Source of the DNA: JBOHBN01 sp050698355
GTDB taxonomy: Bacteria; Actinomycetota; Actinomycetes; Streptosporangiales; WHST01
Assembly (NCBI GenBank): GCA_050698355.1
Contig: JBOHBN010000295.1
Location: 1-30,302 of the forward strand
Length of the DNA stretch: 30,302 nt
Direction: 5' to 3'
Made by a program: the position numbers and the translations under genes
Part shown: positions 6,764 to 15,081 of the stretch, in pieces
How positions within the stretch are numbered: position 1 is the first letter of the stretch
Layout of the letters: every line of letters starts with the position of its first letter
The notes under the pieces: model-generated
Database searches by the model: none
What the model saw: the letters and a program-made list of their open reading frames with translations, nothing else
Told to the model about the DNA's origin: nothing

Positions 6764-8122
6764 GTGAACCGGCGAATCTTCGGCCTCGAGAACGAGTACG
6801 GCGTCACGTGCACGTTCCGCGGCCAGCGGCGGCTGTCCCCGGACGAGGTCGCCCGCTACCTGTTCCGGCGCGTGGTGTCGTGGGGGCGCAGCAGCAACGT
6901 TTTCCTGCGCAACGGCGCGCGACTGTATCTCGACGTGGGCAGCCACCCGGAGTACGCGACGCCGGAGTGCGACAGCATCACCCAGCTGGTCGTGCACGAC
7001 AAGGCCGGCGAGCGCGTCCTCGAGGGGCTGCTCGTCGACGCAGAGCGCCGGCTGCGCGAGGAAGGCATCGCCGGCGACATCTACCTGTTCAAGAACAACA
7101 CCGACTCCGCGGGGAACTCGTACGGCTGCCACGAGAACTACCTCGTAGGCAGGCACGGCGAGTTCGGCCGGCTCGCCGACGTCCTCGTACCGTTCCTCGT
7201 CACCCGGCAGATGGTGTGCGGCGCCGGCAAGGTGCTGCTGACTTCGCGCGGCGCCCTGTTCTGCGTGAGCCAGCGCGCCGAGCACATCTGGGAGGGCGTG
7301 TCGTCGGCCACGACGCGATCCCGCCCGATCATCAACACCCGCGACGAGCCGCACGCGGACGCCGAGCGGTTCCGCCGGCTGCACGTCATCGTCGGCGACT
7401 CCAACATGAGCGAGACCACGACCCTTTTGAAGATCGGCGCGACCGACCTGGTGCTGCGCATGGTCGAGTCCGGCATGAGCATCAGGGACCTGGCGCTGGA
7501 GAACCCGATCCGGGCGATCCGCGAGGTCAGCCACGACGTGACCGGGCGCCGGCTGATCCGGCTGGCCAACGGCCGTGAGGCGAGCGCCCTGGACATCCAG
7601 GGCGAGTACTACTCGCGGGCGATGGACTTCGTCGACAGGTACGGCGCGACGGAGACCGACGAGCGCGTACTCGACCTGTGGGGCCGCACGCTCAAAGCGG
7701 TATCGGGCAACGACCTCGACCTGGTGGAGCGGGAGATCGACTGGGTGATGAAGTACCGGCTGCTCGAGCGCTACCGCGCCAAGCACCGTCTTCCGCTGAT
7801 GTCCCCGCGGGTCGCGCAGCTCGACCTCGCGTACCACGACGTCAACCGCAACCGCGGACTGTTCTACATGCTGCAGCGCCGCGGCGCGGTCGCTCGCGTC
7901 TGCCGCGACGTGGACATCTTCGAGGCCAAGTCGGTGCCGCCGCAGACGACGCGCGCGCGGCTGCGCGGCGAGTTCATCCGCCGTGCCCAGGAGCGGCGCC
8001 GGGACTTCACCGTGGACTGGGTGCACCTGAAGCTGAACGACCAGGCGCAGCGCACCGTGCTGTGCAAGGACCCGTTCCGTGCCGTCGACGACCGGGTCGA
8101 GAAGCTCATCGCCGGCATGTGA
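6764..8122 (+). CDS. pafA: Pup-protein ligase PafA
   Basis: PafA activates the C-terminal Glu of Pup with ATP and joins it to substrate lysines. The 452-residue product begins MNRRIFGLENEYGVTC with the metal- and ATP-binding Glu9. It carries NGARLYLDVGSHPEY with the catalytic Asp57, FKNNTDSAGNSYGCHENYL, and PIINTRDEPHADAERFRRLH. It lacks the long insertion seen in Dop, which separates the two homologues. The GTG at 6764 fits the conserved N-terminus, but its nearest Shine-Dalgarno (GGAGG, 6758-6762) is only 1 nt away. A GTG at 6719 would add 15 residues and place the start 6 nt after prcA. The stop lies 3 bp from the end of a convergent sulfotransferase gene. Confidence 0.96.
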   Translation: MNRRIFGLENEYGVTCTFRGQRRLSPDEVARYLFRRVVSWGRSSNVFLRNGARLYLDVGSHPEYATPECDSITQLVVHDKAGERVLEGLLVDAERRLREEGIAGDIYLFKNNTDSAGNSYGCHENYLVGRHGEFGRLADVLVPFLVTRQMVCGAGKVLLTSRGALFCVSQRAEHIWEGVSSATTRSRPIINTRDEPHADAERFRRLHVIVGDSNMSETTTLLKIGATDLVLRMVESGMSIRDLALENPIRAIREVSHDVTGRRLIRLANGREASALDIQGEYYSRAMDFVDRYGATETDERVLDLWGRTLKAVSGNDLDLVEREIDWVMKYRLLERYRAKHRLPLMSPRVAQLDLAYHDVNRNRGLFYMLQRRGAVARVCRDVDIFEAKSVPPQTTRARLRGEFIRRAQERRRDFTVDWVHLKLNDQAQRTVLCKDPFRAVDDRVEKLIAGM

Positions 8123-8125
8123 CCG

Positions 8126-8974
8126 TCAAGCGGCCCGCGGTACCGACAACTCGCGCAGCGCGGCGTGGACCGCGCCGGTCATCCGCTCGAGCCGGTCGAC
8201 CTCGTCGGCACCAAGGTGCGCTCTCCAGGAGTCGGCAACGGCGTCGGGCGACCGGCCGAAATCGTGCAGTACGCCGGTTGGCGCCTCACCGCGTGCCTCG
8301 CGTCCGCCCCAGCCGCGTACTTCCCGGACGAGTCGACCGCCCCACGGCAACCCGCACCTGTCCACCAGGCGGCGGACGCCTGCGACGCCAGCGCGGGCGA
8401 GCGCGCCGTGGTCGACCACGACGGCGTCGTCGGGCTGGCCGTCGAGGAACAGCTGGTGCGACCACGCCCAGAAGCGGCCCATCGCCGCGACATCGTCGCC
8501 GGCGTCCCCCGCCGGGACGGTCTGCGGTAGCAGCCGGTGCAGCTCGTCCACGTCGGCCCGCCAGCCCATCCTGCGGTAGCTCGCGAGGACGGCGCCCGGG
8601 TGCCGGTACACCAGCACCGGTAGGGCATCGGTCGTCTCGACCACGGTTGGTACGGACAACAGCGCGAACGGGTCCTTCACCACGACGCGCGACCAGGGCA
8701 GTGGGCCGGCCCACTGGCGCGTGCCGAACCGGCTGTACGTACGCGGTTCCCACCCGCGGTATGTCCGGCGCAGGGCGCGGCGCTGCCCGGGGGTCGGCGC
8801 GTCAAGCCGCGTCCAGCCCGAAAGCGTCCCGGCGAGCGCGAACTGCCTGCCCCGCGGATTCATGGGCTCCCGTCCGGTCATGCACGACCCGGGGGAGAGC
8901 GCGAGCAGGCGGGCGAGCCAGGTGGTGCCGGAGCGCGGCACGCCGGTGACGAGGACCGGGCGCGGCCGTGTCAC
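8126..8974 (-). CDS. PAPS-dependent sulfotransferase family protein
   Basis: A cytoplasmic sulfotransferase-like protein of 282 residues. The 5'-phosphosulfate loop reads VLVTGVPRSGTTWLARLL near residues 6-23. The 3'-phosphate-binding motif reads LVYRHPGAVLASY in the middle of the protein, preceded by VVVKDPFALLSV. These enzymes move sulfate from PAPS to hydroxyl groups of sugars, lipids or proteins; the acceptor cannot be told from sequence. GTG 8974 has GGGAGG 7 nt upstream and is preferred; the frame extends to a TTG at 8989. It is convergent with pafA and divergent from the polysaccharide-locus genes starting at 9291, with which it probably belongs functionally. A second sulfotransferase occurs at 16667-17554. 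Confidence 0.82.
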   Translation of the reverse strand: MTRPRPVLVTGVPRSGTTWLARLLALSPGSCMTGREPMNPRGRQFALAGTLSGWTRLDAPTPGQRRALRRTYRGWEPRTYSRFGTRQWAGPLPWSRVVVKDPFALLSVPTVVETTDALPVLVYRHPGAVLASYRRMGWRADVDELHRLLPQTVPAGDAGDDVAAMGRFWAWSHQLFLDGQPDDAVVVDHGALARAGVAGVRRLVDRCGLPWGGRLVREVRGWGGREARGEAPTGVLHDFGRSPDAVADSWRAHLGADEVDRLERMTGAVHAALRELSVPRAA

Positions 8975-9290
8975 CACCATGCCTCCCAATCCTCGGTTTA
9001 CGCGCGATCATCGTCATTCTGGGTGCATCTCGGGTCGAACCGTGCCCGGTTCGCCGATGATCGCGGCAGAGGGTGACGGAAGGTAAGCAACCCTGCGCGT
9101 CGTCCCTACACCCGCGGCGGGGAACGCCAAAGCGTGCTCACGGTTGCGCGCGCTGTGGTGCGATTGCTGTGCCCATGATTACTAGCCCCGACTCTCCAGT
9201 AGCCCTTTTTGTAGGACTAGAGGCTCGGTCAGTCGGGCTACTTTCGAGCCGACTGGTAATTGTCCCAGCGTGATGAGAGGTGCTGATCGG
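8975..9290. promoter_or_regulatory. Divergent intergenic region with nested inverted repeats
   Basis: This stretch of just over 300 bp holds no gene I can support. A perfect 11-bp inverted repeat, CGCGATCATCG (9003-9013) and CGATGATCGCG (9055-9065), encloses a second one, CGAACC (9036-9041) and GGTTCG (9048-9053). A further dyad CAGTCGG (9230-9236) and CCGACTG (9249-9255) lies about 35 bp before the secreted-protein gene. Positioned between divergent starts, these are plausible operator sites or transcript hairpins. GAGAGG at 9275-9280 is the ribosome site of the following gene. A run of five Ts at 9206-9210 was seen without a clear stem. Confidence 0.45.
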
Positions 9291-9959
9291 ATGGGCTCGA
9301 ACGGCCGTCGCCTCGGCGGCTTCAGCCTCCGTCGGGCGCTGCCTGCCGTGCTCGTGCTCGCCGCCGTCGCCGCGACCGGCGCCTCGGCGGCCGTCGGGGT
9401 CCACGATGCTGCGGCCCGGCCGGCCGGCAGCGGGCCCACGGCCCCCCCTGCGCCCAGTGCCACGCCGACCGCCACATCGCATGCGACCCGCGCTGCCAGC
9501 GCCACGCCGGCGGCTGTCACCGCGTCGCCGACGCCGGCCGCGGCTCAGCGCGACGAGGTGCGCAATGCCGTACGCGACTACCTCGGCGCCGCTCACCGGA
9601 TGCGAGCGCACCCCTCCACAACCGGCAACCCGGCGAGCAGGGTCACTACGAACGCGTTCGCCGCGGCCCTTGCCGCTGCCCGTGACGAGTTGCGCCGAAG
9701 CGGTGTGGCTCAGTCGGGCGCCGCACGGGTCGTGGGCGATGTACGCGTCGGGCGCCTGCGAGTGTACGCATCCCCGCCACGGGCGGTCGTCCGGGTGTGT
9801 CTCGACACCTCGCAGGTGAAGCTGGTCGACGACGACGGTCACCGCGTGCAGAAGCAGCGGCCCGCGACGAATCGCACGCTGCACGTGTACCGGCTGGTGA
9901 GGCACGGATCCGCGTGGCTGCTCGATCGTGAGGAGTTCCCCGATGACCCTGACTGCTGA
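9291..9959 (+). CDS. Secreted or membrane-anchored small protein with Pro/Ala/Thr linker
   Basis: The 222-residue product has a basic N-terminus (NGRRLGGFSLRR), a hydrophobic segment (ALPAVLVLAAVAATGASAAV) acting as signal peptide or anchor, and a low-complexity linker rich in Ala, Pro and Thr to about residue 85. A compact C-terminal domain of about 135 residues starts QRDEVRNAVRDYLGAAHRM and ends HVYRLVRHGSAWLLDREEFP. A helix followed by strands ending in an 'HGSAWLLD' type strand resembles NTF2-like/SnoaL-fold extracytoplasmic proteins; this fold call is inference. ATG 9291 with GAGAGG 10 nt before it is preferred over GTG 9270, which lacks a ribosome site. It overlaps the next gene by 17 bp, implying co-translation. 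Confidence 0.6.
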   Translation: MGSNGRRLGGFSLRRALPAVLVLAAVAATGASAAVGVHDAAARPAGSGPTAPPAPSATPTATSHATRAASATPAAVTASPTPAAAQRDEVRNAVRDYLGAAHRMRAHPSTTGNPASRVTTNAFAAALAAARDELRRSGVAQSGAARVVGDVRVGRLRVYASPPRAVVRVCLDTSQVKLVDDDGHRVQKQRPATNRTLHVYRLVRHGSAWLLDREEFPDDPDC

Positions 9960-12798
9960 CCGGTGGCGGCGGCGGTCGCTCGTCGTGCTCGCCGCCGTTG
10001 CACTAGCGGTCAGTGCCACCGCGCTCGCCCCGGCGGGGGCGCCGTCCGCGGCAACGGCGCCGGACGGGCGCAGCTCGTTCACCGCGGCGGCGTCCTGCTG
10101 GGAGATCAAGCAGGGCCACCCGGACGCGGAGGACGGCGTGTACTGGCTCGTGACACCCACGTTGCAGGCACCGCAGCGCTTCTACTGCAACATGACGACG
10201 GACGGCGGGGGTTGGGTCCTGATCGGTCGCGGCAGGGAAGACTGGAAGGAGACCTACCAGGGCGAGGGCACCGCGGCGCAGGTGCGCAACACCGTGACGG
10301 GTCCGGACGCGTTCAACGCCCGCCAGCTGTCTTCTGCCGTTATCGACGGGCTGCTCGACAGTGAACCGGTGTCCGACCTGCCCGACGGGGTGCGGGTCAG
10401 GCGGGCCACGAACGCCGCCGGTACCGACTGGCAGGAGGCCCGGTTCACGATGCCGGGGCGGGACCGCTGGGTCTGGGCGTTCGGTGCCAAGCACCCGGTC
10501 GGCACGTACTCGTTCGAAGGCGACACCGGGCAAGGGGGCATCACCCGCAACTTCGGTACGAACCAGGGCCTGGAGCGCATAGACGTGCGATCCACGAAAG
10601 CGCAGGACTGGACGATGGGCTGGTCGTACGGCACGCACGTCGCCGGCACCCACTCGGCGACGTCGTACCTGTGGTCGAGCAGCACCGGGCAGGGTTCCGC
10701 GCGGCCCTTCGCCCAGGTCTACCTGCGCCCGAAGCTGCGGCTCGCCGACCTGGACTTCCCGTCCATCCCGGACAGCGGTACGCCCAAGCAGGAGCTGTCA
10801 CCGCTGTTGGAGAACACCGCGCTACCGAGCCCGTGGGGTGTCACCGGCGTGGTGGAACCCGACAGCGAGCTCTCCAGCGAGGTGTCCGCGTTCGCGCAGA
10901 TCGGTGACCGGGTGTACGTCGGCGGGAACTTCCGCTACGTACAGAACGGCGCGGACGCCACTGGCGACGACAAGGTCGAGCAGTCCTTCCTCGCCGCCTT
11001 CGACGCCGACACCGGCGACTGGATAAGGAGCTTCCGCCCGGACTTCAACGGCCAGGTCAAGGCGCTCGCCGCGTTGCCCAACGGGCTGCTCGTCGCCGGT
11101 GGTGACTTCACCACGGTGAACGGCAAGCGCGCCGCCGGGCTCGCAGCACTCGACCCGCAGACGGGCGAGAAGTCCGCCGACTGGGACGTGCAGCTGGAGA
11201 ACAGGCTGACCGGCGGGTTGCTCATCGTACGGTCCCTGGTCGTCAAGGGGGACTGGTTGTATCTCGGCGGCGGGTTCACCCACCTGACCGGCGGCACCCG
11301 CGACAACCCCGTCTACGCGCGCGGCGCGGCACGGGTGCGGGTCAGCGACGGCAGACCGGACCCCGCGTGGAACCCCAACTTCACGGCGTCGGTCGCCGAC
11401 CTCGACACCAGCCCGGACGGTGACCGGGTCTACGCGGCCGGCTGGTTCGGGCGCTCCGGAGACGTGGAGACGCCGCAGGTGGCGGCGCTGTCGGCGCAGA
11501 ACGCGTCCGTCGTGCAGCCGAGGTGGGACCCGACCTGGTCGTCGAACCACGACAACTACCAGCAGACGATCCTCACCGCGGGATCGCGGATCTGGGTCGG
11601 CGGATCGGAGCACAGCTTCTTCAGCTTCGACCCGGACGACTTCTCCAGGCTCTCGGGCAACATCGCCCGGATGGGCGGCGACTTCCAGGCCAGCGACGCC
11701 GTCGACGGCGTCGTGTACGCCGGCTGCCACTGCTTCGACTGGATCTACTCGCACGCCTTCACCTGGCCCGACCCGGGAACGAACTGGACGGAGGCGGACA
11801 GCATCGACTCCGCGGGCGCGTGGAACGCGCGTACGGGCAAGGTCATCCCCGAGTTCGATCCGGGGCTGCGCACCCGGCGGGGCTACGGCCCGTGGGCGAT
11901 CTTCGCCGACGACTCCGGCACGACCTGGTTCGGCGGCGACTACACCGGCTATGCCCGGGCGACCTGGGGTACCGCGTGGGCCGGCGGCTTCGTCCGGTTC
12001 GCCCAGCGAGACACCAAGGCGCCGACCGAGCCCACGGAGCCGAAGCTCTCGGGAGCGGACACCAGCAACCCGACGCTCTCCTGGCAGCCGTCGAGCGACA
12101 ACGAGTCCGGCGTCACCTACGAGGTGCTCAGGAACAACAGGGTCGTCGCCACGACTTCCGCCACCTCACTGGACCTGCCCAACCCGTCGAAGTCGACGCG
12201 GTACTTCGTCCGCGCCGTGGACGACGAGGGCAACCGTTCCGCGAGCACGCAGGCGCTCACCCTCGCCCCGCCGCCGGCAGCGCTGGTGGCGCCGGCCAGC
12301 AACTGGCGGTGGCGCTACGACACGAGCCCGATCCCGGACGGCTGGCGCGGCACCGGTTTCGACGACTCCGGGTGGGCTCGCGGCCCCGCGATCCTGGGGT
12401 TCGGCTCCGCGTCGGTCGCGACCGACATCGACGTGCCGGGCGGGGCGCAGGAGCGGCCGCTCGCCGCCCAGTTCCGGCACTCGTTCGAGGTGGACGACCC
12501 CGCGGAACTGTCCTCGGCGCAGGTGTCGGTGGTCGCCGACGACGGGGTGGTCGTCTACGTCAACGGCACCGAGGTCGGCCGGGCGAACATGCCGTCCGGG
12601 GAGGTGTCGCAGGACACGTACGCGACCAAGGCGCCGCGTACGTCCCGCGCAGCCGACGACCCGGTCTCGTTCTCGGTGCCCACCTCCTTGCTGCGGTCGG
12701 GCACGAACGTCGTGGCGTCCTCCGTACACCTGAACTACCACGCGACCAGGGACATCAGCTTCGACCTGTCGCTGCGCGCCGAGTCGGCGGGGCGATGA
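9943..12798 (+). CDS. Large secreted protein: fibrinogen-like GGGW, beta-propeller, Fn3 and C-terminal beta domains
   Basis: A 951-residue exported protein. Residues 1-40 form a signal peptide (three Arg, a long hydrophobic stretch, then Ala/Pro). Residues about 51-262 are a fibrinogen-like domain: SCWEIKQG with Cys52, and FYCNMTTDGGGWVLIGRG with Cys82, likely forming a disulfide. Residues about 290-685 hold repeated blades of the type RVYVGGNF and LLVAGGDFTTVNGKRAAGLA, which suggests a propeller. An Fn3-like unit covers about 690-776. The last 170 residues (WRWRYDTSPIPDGW to the end) look like a galactose-binding or PA14-like beta-sandwich with VVADDGVVVYVNG. Such architecture suggests glycan binding or adhesion at the cell surface. 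ATG 9943 has AGGAG 7 nt upstream. It belongs to the following polysaccharide gene run. Confidence 0.75.
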   Translation: MTLTADRWRRRSLVVLAAVALAVSATALAPAGAPSAATAPDGRSSFTAAASCWEIKQGHPDAEDGVYWLVTPTLQAPQRFYCNMTTDGGGWVLIGRGREDWKETYQGEGTAAQVRNTVTGPDAFNARQLSSAVIDGLLDSEPVSDLPDGVRVRRATNAAGTDWQEARFTMPGRDRWVWAFGAKHPVGTYSFEGDTGQGGITRNFGTNQGLERIDVRSTKAQDWTMGWSYGTHVAGTHSATSYLWSSSTGQGSARPFAQVYLRPKLRLADLDFPSIPDSGTPKQELSPLLENTALPSPWGVTGVVEPDSELSSEVSAFAQIGDRVYVGGNFRYVQNGADATGDDKVEQSFLAAFDADTGDWIRSFRPDFNGQVKALAALPNGLLVAGGDFTTVNGKRAAGLAALDPQTGEKSADWDVQLENRLTGGLLIVRSLVVKGDWLYLGGGFTHLTGGTRDNPVYARGAARVRVSDGRPDPAWNPNFTASVADLDTSPDGDRVYAAGWFGRSGDVETPQVAALSAQNASVVQPRWDPTWSSNHDNYQQTILTAGSRIWVGGSEHSFFSFDPDDFSRLSGNIARMGGDFQASDAVDGVVYAGCHCFDWIYSHAFTWPDPGTNWTEADSIDSAGAWNARTGKVIPEFDPGLRTRRGYGPWAIFADDSGTTWFGGDYTGYARATWGTAWAGGFVRFAQRDTKAPTEPTEPKLSGADTSNPTLSWQPSSDNESGVTYEVLRNNRVVATTSATSLDLPNPSKSTRYFVRAVDDEGNRSASTQALTLAPPPAALVAPASNWRWRYDTSPIPDGWRGTGFDDSGWARGPAILGFGSASVATDIDVPGGAQERPLAAQFRHSFEVDDPAELSSAQVSVVADDGVVVYVNGTEVGRANMPSGEVSQDTYATKAPRTSRAADDPVSFSVPTSLLRSGTNVVASSVHLNYHATRDISFDLSLRAESAGR

Positions 12799-12808
12799 CC
12801 GGTCCGGC

Positions 12809-13786
12809 ATGGCGCATTGGACGCGTGAGGCCGCCGTACTGATGGTGGCGGCGATGGTTGCCTCCGGCTGCGGCCACCAGCCGGCGGGCAGGAACGAGGG
12901 TCAAGCCGCGGTGCGTTGCCGTGTCGCGGCGGACCGGCACGCCGCGGGCAGCGCACCGACGAAGGTGTTCTCCTGGCACGATCCCGAGGTCGACGAGTCC
13001 AGCGGGATCGCCCTCTTGCCGAGCGCCCGGCTGGCCACCGTCAATGATGCTGGCCAGCCCGCCGTGGTGCAGATCGCGAACCTGGACGGTGCGCCGGCCA
13101 CCGAGGTGCGCCTACCCGGCGTGCGGAACGAGGACTGGGAGGACCTCGCCACCAGCCGGGGGCCGGACGGCCGGTGCCACCTGTGGATCGCCGACACCGG
13201 TGACGCGTACCGCGACCGCGAGAAGCGAGAGCTGTCGGCGCGGACCCGGTTCGCTCTGATCCGAGCCGACCGTCCGATGATCGGCCACACGCCCGTACCG
13301 GCGGCCACGAACGCGCATCGAGTCGTGTCGCTGCCGGTCATCTATCCGGACGGGCGGGGGCGCAACGCCGAGGCCCTCCTCGTCCATCCGCGCGAGCGCG
13401 AGATCGCGCTGGTGACGAAGGTTCGGCCGCGCGGCTCCGGTGAGACACCACCGGCCGAGGTCTGGGCCCTACCGCCGGACGCCGAAGCCGGCGAGCCCGT
13501 ACAGCTGCGTCGCATCGGCACCGTGCCGTTGGCGGGCGTGTCCGGCGGGGCATGGTCGCCGGACGGGTCGCTCGTCGCGCTGCGCGACGCTACGACCGCG
13601 TACGTGTGGCACTACGACGGGAAGCTCGCTACGACCCTCGCCGCCGACCCGATCGAAGTGCCGCTGCCGGACCAGCCCCAGGGCGAGGCGATCGCGTTCT
13701 CCGCAGACGGCCGCAGCCTCCTGGTCAGCAGCGAGGGCGCCCACACCGCGGTGTGGCGGGTGCCTATGCCGGACGGAGTCCGATGA
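12809..13786 (+). CDS. Putative lipoprotein with propeller-like repeats
   Basis: The 325-residue product begins with a short export signal (MAHWTREAAVLMVAAMVASG) followed by Cys21, an acceptable though not canonical lipobox. The body contains SSGIALLPSARLATVNDAG, then NEDWEDLA, then HLWIADTGD, a recurring pattern of Asp/Gly-rich loops seen in secreted propeller proteins. Later blades are GGAWSPDGSLVALRD and GEAIAFSADGRSLLVSSEG, which are TolB/WD40-like. It is probably anchored to the outside of the membrane; its ligand is unknown. The gene starts 10 bp after the fibrinogen-domain gene and its stop overlaps the next start by ATGA, so it is in the same operon. The start lacks a strong Shine-Dalgarno. 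Confidence 0.65.
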   Translation: MAHWTREAAVLMVAAMVASGCGHQPAGRNEGQAAVRCRVAADRHAAGSAPTKVFSWHDPEVDESSGIALLPSARLATVNDAGQPAVVQIANLDGAPATEVRLPGVRNEDWEDLATSRGPDGRCHLWIADTGDAYRDREKRELSARTRFALIRADRPMIGHTPVPAATNAHRVVSLPVIYPDGRGRNAEALLVHPREREIALVTKVRPRGSGETPPAEVWALPPDAEAGEPVQLRRIGTVPLAGVSGGAWSPDGSLVALRDATTAYVWHYDGKLATTLAADPIEVPLPDQPQGEAIAFSADGRSLLVSSEGAHTAVWRVPMPDGVR

Positions 13787-15081
13787 GGGCACAGGGGAGC
13801 ACCGTGGACCGGGCCGACCTGCCGGTGTGGCCGGTCGGCCTGTTCTTCGTCGGCTTCCCGGTCTGGTGGATGCTCGGGCTCGCGGCCTTCCTGATCCCGC
13901 TCACCGCGGTCCCGATGGCGATCGTCCTGCTGACGCGGGGCCGGGGGATCCGGTTGCCCGCCGCGCTCCTGCCGTGGTGCGTGTTCCTCCTGCTGGTGCT
14001 CGCGTCGGCGGTCATGCTCGACAGCCTGCTTCGCGGCGTCGGCTTCGCGCTGCGGCTCGGCAACTACCTGGGAGCCGCGGTAGCACTGCTGTACGTGTAC
14101 AACGCACGGCACCGGCTTCCGGTCGGCAAAGTCGCCGCACTCCTCACGTTGTTCTGGCTTGTCGTGGTCGCCGGCGGCTGGCTGGGCGTGATCCTCCCCG
14201 GAGGCAGCCTGCATACGCCGGTCTCGGTCGTGCTGCCGGACTCGCTCATGTCCAACGAGTACGTGCGCGACCTCGTCATCCCGAAGTTCGCCGAGATCCG
14301 GTCGCCGTGGGGCTCGCCTGTGGTCTTCGCGCGCCCGAGCGCACCGTTCCCGTACACCAACGCGTGGGGTCTCAACTTCGCGCTGAGCACGCCGTTCGCC
14401 GTCTACACGATGGTGCGGCACCGGCGCCGGTTCGTGCGGCTGACACTGGCGGCGGCGCTGGTGGCCTCAATCGTCCCGGCCGCAGCCACGCTGAACCGCG
14501 GAATGTTCGTGGCGCTCGCCTTCGCCGGTGCCTACAGCGCGTTCCGGCTCGCGTTGCGGGGGCGGCTGATGGCGCTCGTGGCGCTGTGCGCCGGTGCGAT
14601 CGTGCTCATCGCTGGACTGCAGACGCTCGGGTTCGGCGAGCAGCTCGCGACCCGCGCGCAGTACAGCCAGTCCTCGGAAGGACGGGGCGCGTTGTACGCC
14701 GAGACGTTCGACGCGACGCTGCGGTCACCGCTCCTGGGCTACGGTGCGCCGCGCCCGTCCCCGAACAGTTCGGTGTCGCTCGGCACCCAGGGCCAGCTGT
14801 GGAACGTGATGTTCTCGCACGGTTTCGTGGCCCTCCTGGCGTTCGAGCTGTTCTTCCTGGCCGTGTTGTGGCGTAGCCGGCGAGCGGCCACGGCGGAGCG
14901 GCTACTCCCGCACGTGGTCGTCGCCACCGCGCTGGTGACGCACATCTACTACGGACTCAACGGTCCTGAGCTCATGACGACCATGGTGGCGGCAGGACTG
15001 GCGCTGCGCCTCCACACCGACCATGAGCCGCCGGAACCGGCCGTCGAGGCGTTCCGGCCCCTGGCGGGAGCGATGCGGTGA
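13783..15081 (+). CDS. O-antigen ligase/polymerase-like membrane protein (Wzy/WaaL type)
   Basis: A 432-residue polytopic membrane protein with about ten to twelve hydrophobic segments, beginning LFFVGFPVWWMLGLAAFLIP. The long periplasmic loop contains FARPSAPFPYTNAWGLNFAL, which fits the RPxGPFxNPNxLG-like pattern of the O-antigen ligase family. Downstream SSEGRGALYAETFDATLRSP and LLGYGAPRP fit the second conserved region (repeat-unit polymerase loop). Such proteins polymerise or transfer lipid-linked oligosaccharides outside the membrane. The start overlaps the lipoprotein stop (ATGA), with GGAG close upstream, and the end overlaps the flippase start (GTGA). Polymerase and ligase cannot be separated by sequence alone. 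Confidence 0.8.
   Translation: MRAQGSTVDRADLPVWPVGLFFVGFPVWWMLGLAAFLIPLTAVPMAIVLLTRGRGIRLPAALLPWCVFLLLVLASAVMLDSLLRGVGFALRLGNYLGAAVALLYVYNARHRLPVGKVAALLTLFWLVVVAGGWLGVILPGGSLHTPVSVVLPDSLMSNEYVRDLVIPKFAEIRSPWGSPVVFARPSAPFPYTNAWGLNFALSTPFAVYTMVRHRRRFVRLTLAAALVASIVPAAATLNRGMFVALAFAGAYSAFRLALRGRLMALVALCAGAIVLIAGLQTLGFGEQLATRAQYSQSSEGRGALYAETFDATLRSPLLGYGAPRPSPNSSVSLGTQGQLWNVMFSHGFVALLAFELFFLAVLWRSRRAATAERLLPHVVVATALVTHIYYGLNGPELMTTMVAAGLALRLHTDHEPPEPAVEAFRPLAGAMR

Noticed and set aside
4946..8026. A 1026-codon open frame on the minus strand opposite prcB, prcA and pafA
   Set aside because: It lies exactly antisense to three conserved genes, and its His/Val/Arg/Leu-rich composition is typical of the reverse frame of high-GC codons. 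No domain was seen.
13552..13782. Longer N-terminus for the Wzy-like protein
   Set aside because: It overlaps the lipoprotein gene and is Arg-rich; the ATG at 13783 has a ribosome site and stop overlap.
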